This document shows, piece after piece, positions 46,410 through 60,278 of a stretch of 64,000 nt of DNA (position 1 is the first letter of the stretch; each line of letters starts with the position of its first letter). The stretch comes from Rattus norvegicus (taxonomy: Eukaryota; Chordata; Mammalia; Rodentia; Muridae). The translations under genes were made by a program, and so were the position numbers. The stretch lies in NCBI RefSeq assembly GCF_036323735.1, contig NC_086029.1:46332357-46396356 (forward strand). Reading direction: 5' to 3'. The notes beneath the pieces were generated by a model. That model did no database searches. It saw only the letters and a program-made list of their open reading frames with translations, and was not told the DNA's origin.

Positions 46410-48632
46410 ATGTCTTCCGACAGACCCGTGGCACTGGTGACTGGTGCTAACAAAGGAATCGGATTCGCGATCGTACGTGATCTCTGTCGTAAATTCTTGG
46501 GGGACGTGGTCCTCACGGCGCGGGACGAGTCACGGGGCCACGAGGCGGTGAAGCAGCTGCAGACCGAGGGCCTGAGCCCACGCTTCCACCAGCTGGACAT
46601 CGACAACCCGCAGAGCATCCGCGCGCTGCGTGACTTTCTGCTTCAGGAGTACGGAGGACTGAACGTGCTGGTCAACAATGCGGGCATCGCCTTCAAAGGT
46701 AAGCCACAGGGTGTGGTGACTTGCCCAAAGCCTGGGACCAGAGTGGACTGTGCCTCTCTGGGGAGCATTACTAGGATCAGAAGTACTATGATGTAGGACT
46801 CTGAAACAGATCCCCTTGGAGAAACGCTGCAGGGTAGCGGCTGCAGGCCTCCAGGAAAGCAGAGCCTTAATGGTCGCCATCATTTCCAGGTTCCCCTCAA
46901 GCGATTGTTGAGTAATTGGGCTTAGCAATACTTAAGTGGAATTATATCTAGTAAATAAACAAGAGATTGAGGGGAGAGACAGGGGGAAAAGTGTTACATT
47001 ACGATCCTGATACACAACCTTCACTCAGCCTCCCCCAGTGGTGGTGTGTTTCAAAAACAATAGAACATTGTCAGATACTCAATGGGGCAGTGCTGCAACT
47101 AAACACAGAAGTACTTGGAAGTGGATTTCTAATGCTCTGGAACTGTCCGCCCAGCTAACTCTGTTCTCTTTCCTCCTGAAAGTTGTTGACCCCACCCCCT
47201 TCCACATTCAAGCAGAGGTGACAATGAAAACCAACTTTTTTGGTACCCAAGATGTCTGCAAGGAGCTACTCCCTATAATAAAACCCCAAGGTGAGTCTGG
47301 CCCAGCTCCTCTCCCTCTCTGCACCTGCCTCTCTGCCACTTGGAGGTGTGGCTCTGCTCCTTGGGGTCTGATCTTTTGTAGCCATTGTCGCTATCTTTGC
47401 ATACCCAGCTCTTCTTTAACCTTTCAGTATGATTCCAAGGTCCCTTGGTTCCACCTCCTCACCCCTGAGGGGGTTTTAGGATTCCAATTATCTCAATACA
47501 CTTCACATACATACTGACATCACACTGCTCACAATAGCCTGTCCCCACAAGTCCCCAGGTTGGACCCAAGTGCCTCCCTCAGCTCAGTCTCACAGCAGGT
47601 CTCAGCTGTCAAGCTGCACTCCTGCAAACCCTGAGGGGGCCTCCTTTCTGCAGCAGCCTTTTTTCCTGGGCTTCTACACCTCTTACAGAACCCTTCCCCT
47701 CCTAAAAATCTTTTAGGAAGTAGATCAGGTCTTTAGCTTGGTTCACAGGACTCTGTAATCTGACCTTCCTTCCTCTGGGCTCATGTTAGCGCCCCATCAA
47801 CAAGCTTCACCTTTCTGCAAAACAAGCTATCACATGACTTTCGTCGTAAAGTGCTGTAACACCCCCAAATCTCTGGATAGCATATGAACCACTGCTCATT
47901 AAATACACACCAGTAAAGACAAGTGAGCTGCTTTGGAAATGTGAGTCTCTGGTACAGAGTTGACTAAGTGTAGCTCTCTCAAGACTCCTCTCTCCAGAAT
48001 GCCCTCTGGACCAGACCTCATGGTCATCTGGCTTCGCTACCCACCCAAACCTTGACGGCGAGACAGCAGATTCTGTGCTATTTGAGTCCTTTTCTGTGCA
48101 TCCCTGTCTCAACTGAAATCTTGGGGATCTAATGTCTCACCGTTTGTAAAGTGTTGCTCCCGTGTCCGCATCTCTACATGATGATGTGTTTTCAGGCAGA
48201 GTGGTGAATGTATCAAGCGGCATGAGTCTCAGGGCCCTGAAAAGCTGCAGCCCGGAGCTGCAGCAGAAGTTTCGAAGTGAGACCATCACTGAGGAAGAGC
48301 TGGTGGGGCTCATGAACAAGTTTATAGAGGATGCAAAGAAAGGAGTCCATGCGAAAGAAGGCTGGCCCAATAGTGCATATGGGGTCACCAAGATAGGGGT
48401 GACAGTCCTGTCCAGAATCTATGCCAGGAAACTCAATGAGGAGAGGAGAGAGGACAAGATCCTCCTGAATGCCTGCTGCCCTGGGTGGGTCAGAACCGAC
48501 ATGACAGGACCAGAAGCCACCAAAAGCCCAGAAGAAGGAGCAGAGACCCCCGTGTACTTGGCCCTTTTGCCTTCAGGTGCAGAGGGGCCTCACGGGCAGT
48601 TTGTTCAAGATAAAAAAGTTGAACCATGGTGA
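46410..48632 (+). CDS. Cbr1-like: carbonyl reductase 1-like, copy C
   Basis: Exons 46410-46698, 47183-47290 and 48196-48632 with intact splice sites encode 277 aa. Coding exons 1 and 2 equal those of copies A and B. Exon 3 carries Gly141, Met142, Ile176, Asn213, Thr236 and Glu239, as in copy B, but Leu144 as in copy A, and a private Ser259 in place of Pro. The catalytic triad Ser140/Tyr194/Lys198 and Cys227 are kept. The 3' UTR has an 8-base expansion of a C-rich run near 48648. The Thr236/Glu239 pair predicts nCR-like behaviour; whether Leu144 restores any activity is unknown. It is a third intact paralogue, not a pseudogene on sequence evidence. Confidence 0.94.
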
Positions 48633-48720
48633 ATCCAACTCTCACCCCCACCCCCCACTCCTTCTATCCTGACTTGGTGAAAGCCAAGGGACATTTATAA
48701 TATACCATCACTTCTGGAAA

Positions 48721-48726
48721 AATAAA
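48721..48726 (+). terminator. poly(A) signal, Cbr1 copy C
   Basis: AATAAA, shifted 8 bases further from the stop than in A and B by the C-run expansion. Confidence 0.85.
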
Positions 48727-49219
48727 CATAACTAAGTCTTTAAGCACACAACAGGTGTTTGCAAATGTTTTTTAAGTTGTCCTTTAATGTGTGCATATGA
48801 GTGTCTTTAGAGTATGTGTCTGGAAGGGTACCACACCCATAGAGTGCTCTTAGGCGCCAAGAGAGGCAGAGATTTCCAGGAACTGAAGTTAAAGATGGTC
48901 GTAAGCCTGGCGATGGGTGTTGGAAACGGAGCCCCGTCCTCTACAAGAGCAGCCAGTGCTCTTCCCTGCTGACCCATGCCTTCTGTCCTCATTTCTACAG
49001 ATACCTTCCAGGCAAAACTGGGTTTACCCAGGCATTTAATTAGAGTAAAACTCAGGCCAGGGGAATGTACAGTGTGACTCCAGTCAGTTATCATCAAAGG
49101 AGCCAAGTCAGATTGACCTTGCAGTCTGTGCCAACAGCTCAGGGGTGTCCTTGATAGACACTGTGGGGAAAGCCTGAGTCATGACATTGGGAACACAAAA
49201 CAAAGCTCTCAAAAGGGTA

Positions 49220-49722
49220 AGGGATCCTTTGTCCTGGGGGCATACAAGGGACCTCGGCCTGGGAAACATATTTAGGTGACCCCATTCCATGTTCCGACTT
49301 GGAAGCACTTTGATGAAGGTTTTAGAGTTTTATAGAACTAAGACATTCATAAATCAAGGCCACTTTGAAATGCATTGAGGGGCACAGCAGAGGCAGGTAC
49401 AATGAGATGGACCTGTCCTATATCCCAAAATGCCACCTCATGACACTCTTAGATCCTGGGTTGGTGGAAGCTAGTGTTCAACAGATTCGGTAGCTTCTAA
49501 GAGGTTCTTATTCATTGTCACGAGGTGTTAGTTAACAAGGAATAACTGTTCTAGAAGCTAAACATTGTCCATTACAAAGTCATTAACCTCTGATCCTACA
49601 GATTTCCAGTCTCTCCACAGTACCCTGTCCTTCGGTCTCCTCAGGCATATACCTCCTTCCAGGATTCTGGTTCACGGCCAGACACAGCTGCTTTTCAGGA
49701 ATTCTCATTCACAGATTCCCTC
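49220..49722 (+). repeat. LTR-like direct repeat, first member, unit C
   Basis: Equivalent of 16930-17432. It lies outside the 5-kb subunit and so is not triplicated. Confidence 0.6.
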
Positions 49723-50341
49723 TTGGCCAAGGGTCACATTCCATGCAGGCAGAGGCCACAGTGACGATGTTAAAAGTCTCATAGCTAGGACTCGTTCCTA
49801 GGATCTGATACTGAGGGGGACTGGGTAGTGGGCAGGACAGCAGTCTGCAGGAGAGGAATACTGATAAAGCCACATCTGACATGTTATATTTACACTCTAT
49901 ATCTAACATTACATTTATATGGGGCATAGGTTACTAAAGTTAAATAACCAAGAATATAGATGTCTAAAATGAGCAAAGTTTATGGGACCCACCGCATATC
50001 CCTGTTTTCTTTTTAGTTGATGAATTTTACTCACTTTTTTAAAAGGTTAGAAATGGAACTGTCAACTCAGTTACTCTAATGTTGGCTCTTTTACTGCTGA
50101 AGCATTGATTAATTGATTTTTTTTAAATTCCAGCGAATTGAACTATAGAACCTTTTAGACAGTAATTAAAGCGAGAAACGTCAGTATTTGAAGTATAAAA
50201 TGTCAAGAATGCAAGGATCCATTCATGTCTTTTGTGCAATTTCCATAGTAAGAATTAACCAAAATCTTTGGGTGTCTCTAGACAGAGTAAATATTTTATT
50301 CACTGTTCTCTTGAGTAACAGAATTTATAGAACGAATGAAC

Positions 50342-50342
<1 letters not shown>

Positions 50343-50383
<41 letters not shown>
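50343..50383. repeat. (GT)n array 1, unit C
   Basis: Pure GT, about 41 bases, before 'ttcccatggctatctacg'. This is the left boundary of the triplicated 5-kb segment. Confidence 0.95.
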
Positions 50384-50384
<1 letters not shown>

Positions 50385-53300
50385 CCCATGGCTATCTACG
50401 TATGAAAATTCCAAGAATCCAGAAGCTGATCTTGAGTAAATGCCGGAATCCCAAGGAAGGAGGCTAAACATACCGGTAAGTTAGTGCACTTCCTAGTGAA
50501 CCTGGAGGAAGCCAGCAACAGAGGAAGCCTCCCTCTTCCATGTCTCTCTGGAAGCCTCCAGCAGCAGAAGGCTTGGCTCAGGTTGGAGGTGTGTCTTCCC
50601 ATCACAAGGACCTGGACTAGAAGTGGATCTTCCCACGTCAGAGAGTTCAAGTAAAACTCTCACGGGTGTGCCTAGCCATTGGGGGTTTGGTCGATTCCAG
50701 ATGTAGTCAAGTTGACCACCAACAGTAGCTGTCCCATAGAGTTAAAGTTGAATATAAAAACTTTGTTTTACCCAAATTATACTGGATAGTGAGATATACG
50801 AACATGTCTGTAAAGACAATGTAAAACACTTGAATCTTTCCAACATCTGTTTGAAGCAAATAGTCAAAAGAAAAGGGCATGGGCTGCGAAAGTGCATTCT
50901 GTACTCATTTGTCCCTTCATTAAAACCAACAGAGTATTTTTTTAATCATTTAGACTGCAGAGTCTCCCCCAGGATCTCTGCCCTGGAAGCAGAGACTTCT
51001 ATCAGGGATGAGACCCAACCCTCAGCTAAGACACATCACACTGAGGAGCGGCCTGGGGAGATAGGCTTAGGACTGTAGTTAGGAGCTTAGAGTCTGAACA
51101 GCCCGTGATGACCCTCAGCATAGCAAAAATGTAACTTCTGTTGTACTAACTGCACTAACTACCTTCATGCACTTTAAAAACAGGCTGGCTGTGAATTCTA
51201 GGTGTCCTCCTGCCTCTGCCTCATGAGTGCTGGGCTTAAAGGAGTTTTCAGTTATCATCCGGTGTTCCTAAAACTCCTTGGCTAGAGACTTGGCAGGGTC
51301 ATAAGACAAGCAACATAAAAACGTAGAATCAAGCATTTGAGGAGGGAAGTCAGGAGACAAAACCAAATGAGAGTAGATTAAAACATTATAAAGACGAGGA
51401 AAACCAAAACGAACAAAACCAAACCCAAATGTCTTCAAAGTTTCAAAGCACAATGCACTGAAAACAGCTACCAGCCAGATTCCTCCTCAATGCCTTTAGA
51501 GATCCAAAAGCAAGCCAGCAAACAAAACAAACGCCTAGACCAAAGCTCTTTCAAAGCCAACATTCAAACCAGATACTAAATCCAAATGCTTCAAAAACAG
51601 ACAGAAATGGTGTCTACTGAAGTAGGATCCTTCTTAGCAAGCTCATAATAAACCCAATGTGCTATATCGGAACCAAAGACGATGGGGAGCCCCAGACAGA
51701 AGAAACAACACCCAATGGCCCGGACTCAGTGCCTCCAAGCAGGCATCTGGCAGCCAGACTTGATTCCTCCATTCAAAACGGATCTTTCTTGGAGCCCCAG
51801 GTTGTGGTGCCATGATGGTCTACGTAAAAGACGCAGCTCTCATCTTCAAGAGAATAAGATAATTTATTCTGAAGCCATTCTGAGTGGCTGTGGTGCAAGA
51901 ATACAGAATCAGGTTACCTCGATCCTGTGTTCCAACTCAGAAGCACTTCCAGGAAAGTGTTCTAGTCTTCCAGATCTAAGAACACCGTAAAGGAAGGCAA
52001 CTTTACATCCACTGATGGGCACGGCAGAGGCAGGTACAAGATGGAGCTGTTCTGTAGGCCCAAGATGCTGCCTCATGATAATCTCAGATCAAGGGTTGAT
52101 GGAAGCTAGTCGTCCGCTGAGTTAGATGCTTCTGAAAAGTTTTTATTCATTACTTCAGAGTTTGGCAAGGGGGAGCTGTTCCAGAAGTTAAACCAAGTTC
52201 AACATAAAGTCCTTAACCTCTGACCTTAGAGAATTCCAGTCTGTCCATAGCAGCCTGTCCTTCAGTCCCTTCAGGCACAGACCTCCTACAGGAGTCTGCT
52301 TCACAGCCAGACACAGCTGCTTGTCACGAATTTTTGTTCACAATGAAAAGCCACACAAGGATTGAAAAGTGAGTGAGCTCACACAGGAAGCAAACACACA
52401 GTGTGTGTGTGTGTGACGGTTTTTCTTTTGTGTAATGTGTATGTGCTGTCATGTGCATGTACAGTGTATATGTGTTTTGATGCTCATATGCGTGACAGCC
52501 TCAGGGGTCAACCCTCCGGTGCTGGACCCTGCTCTGATCCATTTCGGCTTCTCATTCTGTTTCAAAGATAGGTTAGTTGCTGGACTAGCTGGCCAACCAG
52601 ATCCAGGGATCTGCGGTCTCTGCCTCCTTAGTGTGGGGGTTAAAGCCTATGCCATGGGTCCTGGGCTCTGACTCATGCTCCTAAGGCAAGCAGTTCGCTG
52701 GCTGACCTAACCCACTCCTCAGCCTGCAGGACGCCTTCTAGATTACTTTTATTCTTTCACTTTTAAACCTATTGAAATCTTTGCAACCATGGGAGAGGCT
52801 AGGAGGCAGCTACTAATTTTATATTTATCTTTTATCTGTTGAAAGCTTTCCAACCAGGGCAAAAGGCTTGGATCCTGCTCAGCTCTGACGTGTCTGCCAG
52901 CATGCCGGAGGCCCCGGGCTTGGGTTTCTAGAACAAAGAGGGGCAGGAAGAAATTCTCAGCTTTACCAACGTAATACATGAGCTGAAACTGAATGAGTAA
53001 GCCTCACTGTGTGTCTTTCACACTGACTATCAAGTCAGCGTGGTAAGATACACGTCGATATGTGGGTGTGCAAACCTCACCGGCTGTGTGGACATGCATA
53101 GTCTATGCTGTCATCCCACACAATGAAGAAAAGTGCAAGCTCACTTTCTATCTCAAGGGAGCTTGCAATATCTGGAACCATCCATGACCCTTCCTCTCTC
53201 AGGAACCCTGAATATTACTCAAGGCCTCTGATATGATCTCCCTGTGGACCAGTGATTTCTGGGCTGGAGGAGGGATGATCACCCCTGAACAGAAAGCCAG

Positions 53301-54289
53301 GCCTTTCATAGTTCATTGCACAAGGCTTCTCTCCCAACAGGGATGTTCATTTCCTCTTAGTTATTTTGGTTTTTGTAAACAGACACCAGAACATCAAGAT
53401 CAAACTCATGGCCATAGAGTTCCAAGTGATAGTCTGAAAATGTATACTCCGATCCAGAGATATTTTTCCTTCACACCTTAATAACAGCTAGCATTGCAAA
53501 GGTTTTAAAGAATGGATTCCAAGTGGATATCCTTGACTAACCATCTCATCTTGGAGTTTAATTATTCAATATTCCTAAAGGTCTGTTTCTTAGGCCGGAG
53601 GGTAAGGTACATAATGCTAAAATAAGAGTTTTGGAAAAGCGTAAAATTATGACTCATGCATAGAGGATTGAGCTTCTATTAAACACATGTACGATTATTT
53701 GTATGATAAGGGGTTCCAGACAGATGTGGAATAAAAGCACTATTAAAGAATAAACAGGGACAAAAACCAGTGTGTCCACGGTGTAGAGAATGTAGCTTAA
53801 ATCCCTCATAAATAGGACAGCATTTACATGTCTGTCAGGCCCTACAACCCAAAAGCAGTTGCAAACAGAATGAATAGGGTCAAGGTGCAGTGCTATGATC
53901 TTCCTGGGAAACAGTCACCACCCTTGAATGAGCCTGATAAGGATCCACCATGCCCAATACAGACCAGGAGGAAGGAAACTCACACGGGGTTGGGGAAAGG
54001 TGGACGGGGATGGGTGTGTGGAGAATTACAGTCCCAGTTGGCCTGCTCGCCATTGCTAACTACTTCACAAAGTCACTTCCTCAGATTCCCTAAAGTAATT
54101 CCTCTAACTGAGGACTTCAACTTCCTTCTGAACTTCGTAGGCCTATGCATGCTACAACGGAATACAAGCAGGCATGCACACAGCACACCCACACACATGC
54201 GGACACACACATATACATGTGGGCATGCAGGGGACACATATATGACCAAATGTGTGCATGTACACAAACACACACACCACACACACCAC

Positions 54290-54334
<45 letters not shown>

Positions 54335-55300
54335 CTTGAAATAAATCCTTAATAAGCAGGGAAAATGAAGTATTTTTTTAACTACATCATTTCACAGTAA
54401 ATCCAGGGATGGCACTGGAGAAGTAATTACAAACTTACACAAACTGATACCTCTTAGGAGGAAGAGAGAACCATCTCAAATCAAGCACCAGTGATCTCCC
54501 AGCAATAGTAACAACAGAGGAGAAGGGAAGAGAAAGGACATTGCCATGTTTGGAAAAGAACCCAACACAACTACAGAAGAACACAGAGAGAACACCTATG
54601 AAACCAAGAGCCTATTCCTTCAGAAAACATAGGTGACCTGCAGCCAGTTTGTCAGGGAAATACAGCAAAGGCAGACATTCTCAATACCAACACTATAGAG
54701 ACCGAAACTCTACAAGTCATGGAGGAACGAGGAAGGCATTGTGTGAGCAACTTCACCTCACAGGACAAGCAATTAAGGGAGAAACCCAAAACTTTGAACA
54801 ACACTCAAGAAAACTAGAAGCATAAGGACTCTCCTCTAAAATGAACTGCTTCTTGCACTGAACCAAGGTGAGCAGAGTGTCACAGCTATTTAAAGAATAA
54901 GTGGGCGTGTGGTACCAGCCCCAAGCCATAAATGTACAGCACCATCTGTACTCCTAGGAGGCAGACTGTTCCAGCCGGAGGCCCAGATGCCTGCACACAG
55001 ATGTAACATGTAGACCAGGACATGGGTACTGAACATGCAAAATTTCAACAAATGATTGTCTAAATGACCCCTGCCTGAGGTAAGCATCAGTTGACATGTC
55101 AACACAGATGTGGAAATTTCACAAGGTCCAACATCTGGATAAAGAGCTACAGGCGTTCAGTGGACAGAAACAGGCTTGTCTGCCTCAGGGACAAGGCCAT
55201 GATGGGATACCCAACCCAAAGTCATCGGCCCTAAACATATGTGCACGTGCACAACACCAGTGAGAGGTCAGTAGTCTGTGCATGTATGTTACTTGTGTCT

Positions 55301-55349
<49 letters not shown>
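50384..55349 (+). repeat. 5-kb tandem subunit, copy 1 (4,966 bp)
   Basis: Extends from the right flank of GT array 1 to a hybrid GT array at its right end. Contains the second LTR-like member (51860-52343), SINE fragments and CA tracts; no gene recognised. Confidence 0.95.
55302..55349. repeat. hybrid (GT)n junction 1
   Basis: The left flank ('gtatgttacttgtgtctgg') belongs to GT array 2 (compare 23145 and 39243), while the right flank ('ttcccatggctatctacg') belongs to GT array 1 (compare 34298 and 50383). This is the breakpoint of the 5-kb tandem duplication. Confidence 0.95.
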
Positions 55350-55350
<1 letters not shown>

Positions 55351-58300
55351 CCCATGGCTATCTACGTATGAAAATTCCAAGAATCCAGAAGCTGATCTTG
55401 AGTAAATGCCGGAATCCCAAGGAAGGAGGCTAAACATACCGGTAAGTTAGTGCACTTCCTAGTGAACCTGGAGGAAGCCAGCAACAGAGGAAGCCTCCCT
55501 CTTCCATGTCTCTCTGGAAGCCTCCAGCAGCAGAAGGCTTGGCTCAGGTTGGAGGTGTGTCTTCCCATCACAAGGACCTGGACTAGAAGTGGATCTTCCC
55601 ACGTCAGAGAGTTCAAGTAAAACTCTCACGGGTGTGCCTAGCCATTGGGGGTTTGGTCGATTCCAGATGTAGTCAAGTTGACCACCAACAGTAGCTGTCC
55701 CATAGAGTTAAAGTTGAATATAAAAACTTTGTTTTACCCAAATTATACTGGATAGTGAGATATACGAACATGTCTGTAAAGACAATGTAAAACACTTGAA
55801 TCTTTCCAACATCTGTTTGAAGCAAATAGTCAAAAGAAAAGGGCATGGGCTGCGAAAGTGCATTCTGTACTCATTTGTCCCTTCATTAAAACCAACAGAG
55901 TATTTTTTTAATCATTTAGACTGCAGAGTCTCCCCCAGGATCTCTGCCCTGGAAGCAGAGACTTCTATCAGGGATGAGACCCAACCCTCAGCTAAGACAC
56001 ATCACACTGAGGAGCGGCCTGGGGAGATAGGCTTAGGACTGTAGTTAGGAGCTTAGAGTCTGAACAGCCCGTGATGACCCTCAGCATAGCAAAAATGTAA
56101 CTTCTGTTGTACTAACTGCACTAACTACCTTCATGCACTTTAAAAACAGGCTGGCTGTGAATTCTAGGTGTCCTCCTGCCTCTGCCTCATGAGTGCTGGG
56201 CTTAAAGGAGTTTTCAGTTATCATCCGGTGTTCCTAAAACTCCTTGGCTAGAGACTTGGCAGGGTCATAAGACAAGCAACATAAAAACGTAGAATCAAGC
56301 ATTTGAGGAGGGAAGTCAGGAGACAAAACCAAATGAGAGTAGATTAAAACATTATAAAGACGAGGAAAACCAAAACGAACAAAACCAAACCCAAATGTCT
56401 TCAAAGTTTCAAAGCACAATGCACTGAAAACAGCTACCAGCCAGATTCCTCCTCAATGCCTTTAGAGATCCAAAAGCAAGCCAGCAAACAAAACAAACGC
56501 CTAGACCAAAGCTCTTTCAAAGCCAACATTCAAACCAGATACTAAATCCAAATGCTTCAAAAACAGACAGAAATGGTGTCTACTGAAGTAGGATCCTTCT
56601 TAGCAAGCTCATAATAAACCCAATGTGCTATATCGGAACCAAAGACGATGGGGAGCCCCAGACAGAAGAAACAACACCCAATGGCCCGGACTCAGTGCCT
56701 CCAAGCAGGCATCTGGCAGCCAGACTTGATTCCTCCATTCAAAACGGATCTTTCTTGGAGCCCCAGGTTGTGGTGCCATGATGGTCTACGTAAAAGACGC
56801 AGCTCTCATCTTCAAGAGAATAAGATAATTTATTCTGAAGCCATTCTGAGTGGCTGTGGTGCAAGAATACAGAATCAGGTTACCTCGATCCTGTGTTCCA
56901 ACTCAGAAGCACTTCCAGGAAAGTGTTCTAGTCTTCCAGATCTAAGAACACCGTAAAGGAAGGCAACTTTACATCCACTGATGGGCACGGCAGAGGCAGG
57001 TACAAGATGGAGCTGTTCTGTAGGCCCAAGATGCTGCCTCATGATAATCTCAGATCAAGGGTTGATGGAAGCTAGTCGTCCGCTGAGTTAGATGCTTCTG
57101 AAAAGTTTTTATTCATTACTTCAGAGTTTGGCAAGGGGGAGCTGTTCCAGAAGTTAAACCAAGTTCAACATAAAGTCCTTAACCTCTGACCTTAGAGAAT
57201 TCCAGTCTGTCCATAGCAGCCTGTCCTTCAGTCCCTTCAGGCACAGACCTCCTACAGGAGTCTGCTTCACAGCCAGACACAGCTGCTTGTCACGAATTTT
57301 TGTTCACAATGAAAAGCCACACAAGGATTGAAAAGTGAGTGAGCTCACACAGGAAGCAAACACACAGTGTGTGTGTGTGTGACGGTTTTTCTTTTGTGTA
57401 ATGTGTATGTGCTGTCATGTGCATGTACAGTGTATATGTGTTTTGATGCTCATATGCGTGACAGCCTCAGGGGTCAACCCTCCGGTGCTGGACCCTGCTC
57501 TGATCCATTTCGGCTTCTCATTCTGTTTCAAAGATAGGTTAGTTGCTGGACTAGCTGGCCAACCAGATCCAGGGATCTGCGGTCTCTGCCTCCTTAGTGT
57601 GGGGGTTAAAGCCTATGCCATGGGTCCTGGGCTCTGACTCATGCTCCTAAGGCAAGCAGTTCGCTGGCTGACCTAACCCACTCCTCAGCCTGCAGGACGC
57701 CTTCTAGATTACTTTTATTCTTTCACTTTTAAACCTATTGAAATCTTTGCAACCATGGGAGAGGCTAGGAGGCAGCTACTAATTTTATATTTATCTTTTA
57801 TCTGTTGAAAGCTTTCCAACCAGGGCGAAAGGCTTGGATCCTGCTCAGCTCTGACGTGTCTGCCAGCATGCCGGAGGCCCCGGGCTTGGGTTTCTAGAAC
57901 AAAGAGGGGCAGGAAGAAATTCTCAGCTTTACCAACGTAATACATGAGCTGAAACTGAATGAGTAAGCCTCACTGTGTGTCTTTCACACTGACTATCAAG
58001 TCAGCGTGGTAAGATACACGTCGATATGTGGGTGTGCAAACCTCACCGGCTGTGTGGACATGCATAGTCTATGCTGTCATCCCACACAATGAAGAAAAGT
58101 GCAAGCTCACTTTCTATCTCAAGGGAGCTTGCAATATCTGGAACCATCCATGACCCTTCCTCTCTCAGGAACCCTGAATATTACTCAAGGCCTCTGATAT
58201 GATCTCCCTGTGGACCAGTGATTTCTGGGCTGGAGGAGGGATGATCACCCCTGAACAGAAAGCCAGGCCTTTCATAGTTCATTGCACAAGGCTTCTCTCC

Positions 58301-59255
58301 CAACAGGGATGTTCATTTCCTCTTAGTTATTTTGGTTTTTGTAAACAGACACCAGAACATCAAGATCAAACTCATGGCCATAGAGTTCCAAGTGATAGTC
58401 TGAAAATGTATACTCCGATCCAGAGATATTTTTCCTTCACACCTTAATAACAGCTAGCATTGCAAAGGTTTTAAAGAATGGATTCCAAGTGGATATCCTT
58501 GACTAACCATCTCATCTTGGAGTTTAATTATTCAATATTCCTAAAGGTCTGTTTCTTAGGCCGGAGGGTAAGGTACATAATGCTAAAATAAGAGTTTTGG
58601 AAAAGCGTAAAATTATGACTCATGCATAGAGGATTGAGCTTCTATTAAACACATGTACGATTATTTGTATGATAAGGGGTTCCAGACAGATGTGGAATAA
58701 AAGCACTATTAAAGAATAAACAGGGACAAAAACCAGTGTGTCCACGGTGTAGAGAATGTAGCTTAAATCCCTCATAAATAGGACAGCATTTACATGTCTG
58801 TCAGGCCCTACAACCCAAAAGCAGTTGCAAACAGAATGAATAGGGTCAAGGTGCAGTGCTATGATCTTCCTGGGAAACAGTCACCACCCTTGAATGAGCC
58901 TGATAAGGATCCACCATGCCCAATACAGACCAGGAGGAAGGAAACTCACACGGGGTTGGGGAAAGGTGGACGGGGATGGGTGTGTGGAGAATTACAGTCC
59001 CAGTTGGCCTGCTCGCCATTGCTAACTACTTCACAAAGTCACTTCCTCAGATTCCCTAAAGTAATTCCTCTAACTGAGGACTTCAACTTCCTTCTGAACT
59101 TCGTAGGCCTATGCATGCTACAACGGAATACAAGCAGGCATGCACACAGCACACCCACACACATGCGGACACACACATATACATGTGGGCATGCAGGGGA
59201 CACATATATGACCAAATGTGTGCATGTACACAAACACACACACCACACACACCAC

Positions 59256-59312
<57 letters not shown>

Positions 59313-60278
59313 CTTGAAATAAATCCTTAATAAGCAGGGAAAATGAAGTATTTTTTTAACTACATCATTTCACAGTAAATCCAGGGATGGCACTGGAGAA
59401 GTAATTACAAACTTACACAAACTGATACCTCTTAGGAGGAAGAGAGAACCATCTCAAATCAAGCACCAGTGATCTCCCAGCAATAGTAACAACAGAGGAG
59501 AAGGGAAGAGAAAGGACATTGCCATGTTTGGAAAAGAACCCAACACAACTACAGAAGAACACAGAGAGAACACCTATGAAACCAAGAGCCTATTCCTTCA
59601 GAAAACATAGGTGACCTGCAGCCAGTTTGTCAGGGAAATACAGCAAAGGCAGACATTCTCAATACCAACACTATAGAGACCGAAACTCTACAAGTCATGG
59701 AGGAACGAGGAAGGCATTGTGTGAGCAACTTCACCTCACAGGACAAGCAATTAAGGGAGAAACCCAAAACTTTGAACAACACTCAAGAAAACTAGAAGCA
59801 TAAGGACTCTCCTCTAAAATGAACTGCTTCTTGCACTGAACCAAGGTGAGCAGAGTGTCACAGCTATTTAAAGAATAAGTGGGCGTGTGGTACCAGCCCC
59901 AAGCCATAAATGTACAGCACCATCTGTACTCCTAGGAGGCAGACTGTTCCAGCCGGAGGCCCAGATGCCTGCACACAGATGTAACATGTAGACCAGGACA
60001 TGGGTACTGAACATGCAAAATTTCAACAAATGATTGTCTAAATGACCCCTGCCTGAGGTAAGCATCAGTTGACATGTCAACACAGATGTGGAAATTTCAC
60101 AAGGTCCAACATCTGGATAAAGAGCTACAGGCGTTCAGTGGACAGAAACAGGCTTGTCTGCCTCAGGGACAAGGCCATGATGGGATACCCAACCCAAAGT
60201 CATCGGCCCTAAACATATGTGCACGTGCACAACACCAGTGAGAGGTCAGTAGTCTGTGCATGTATGTTACTTGTGTCT

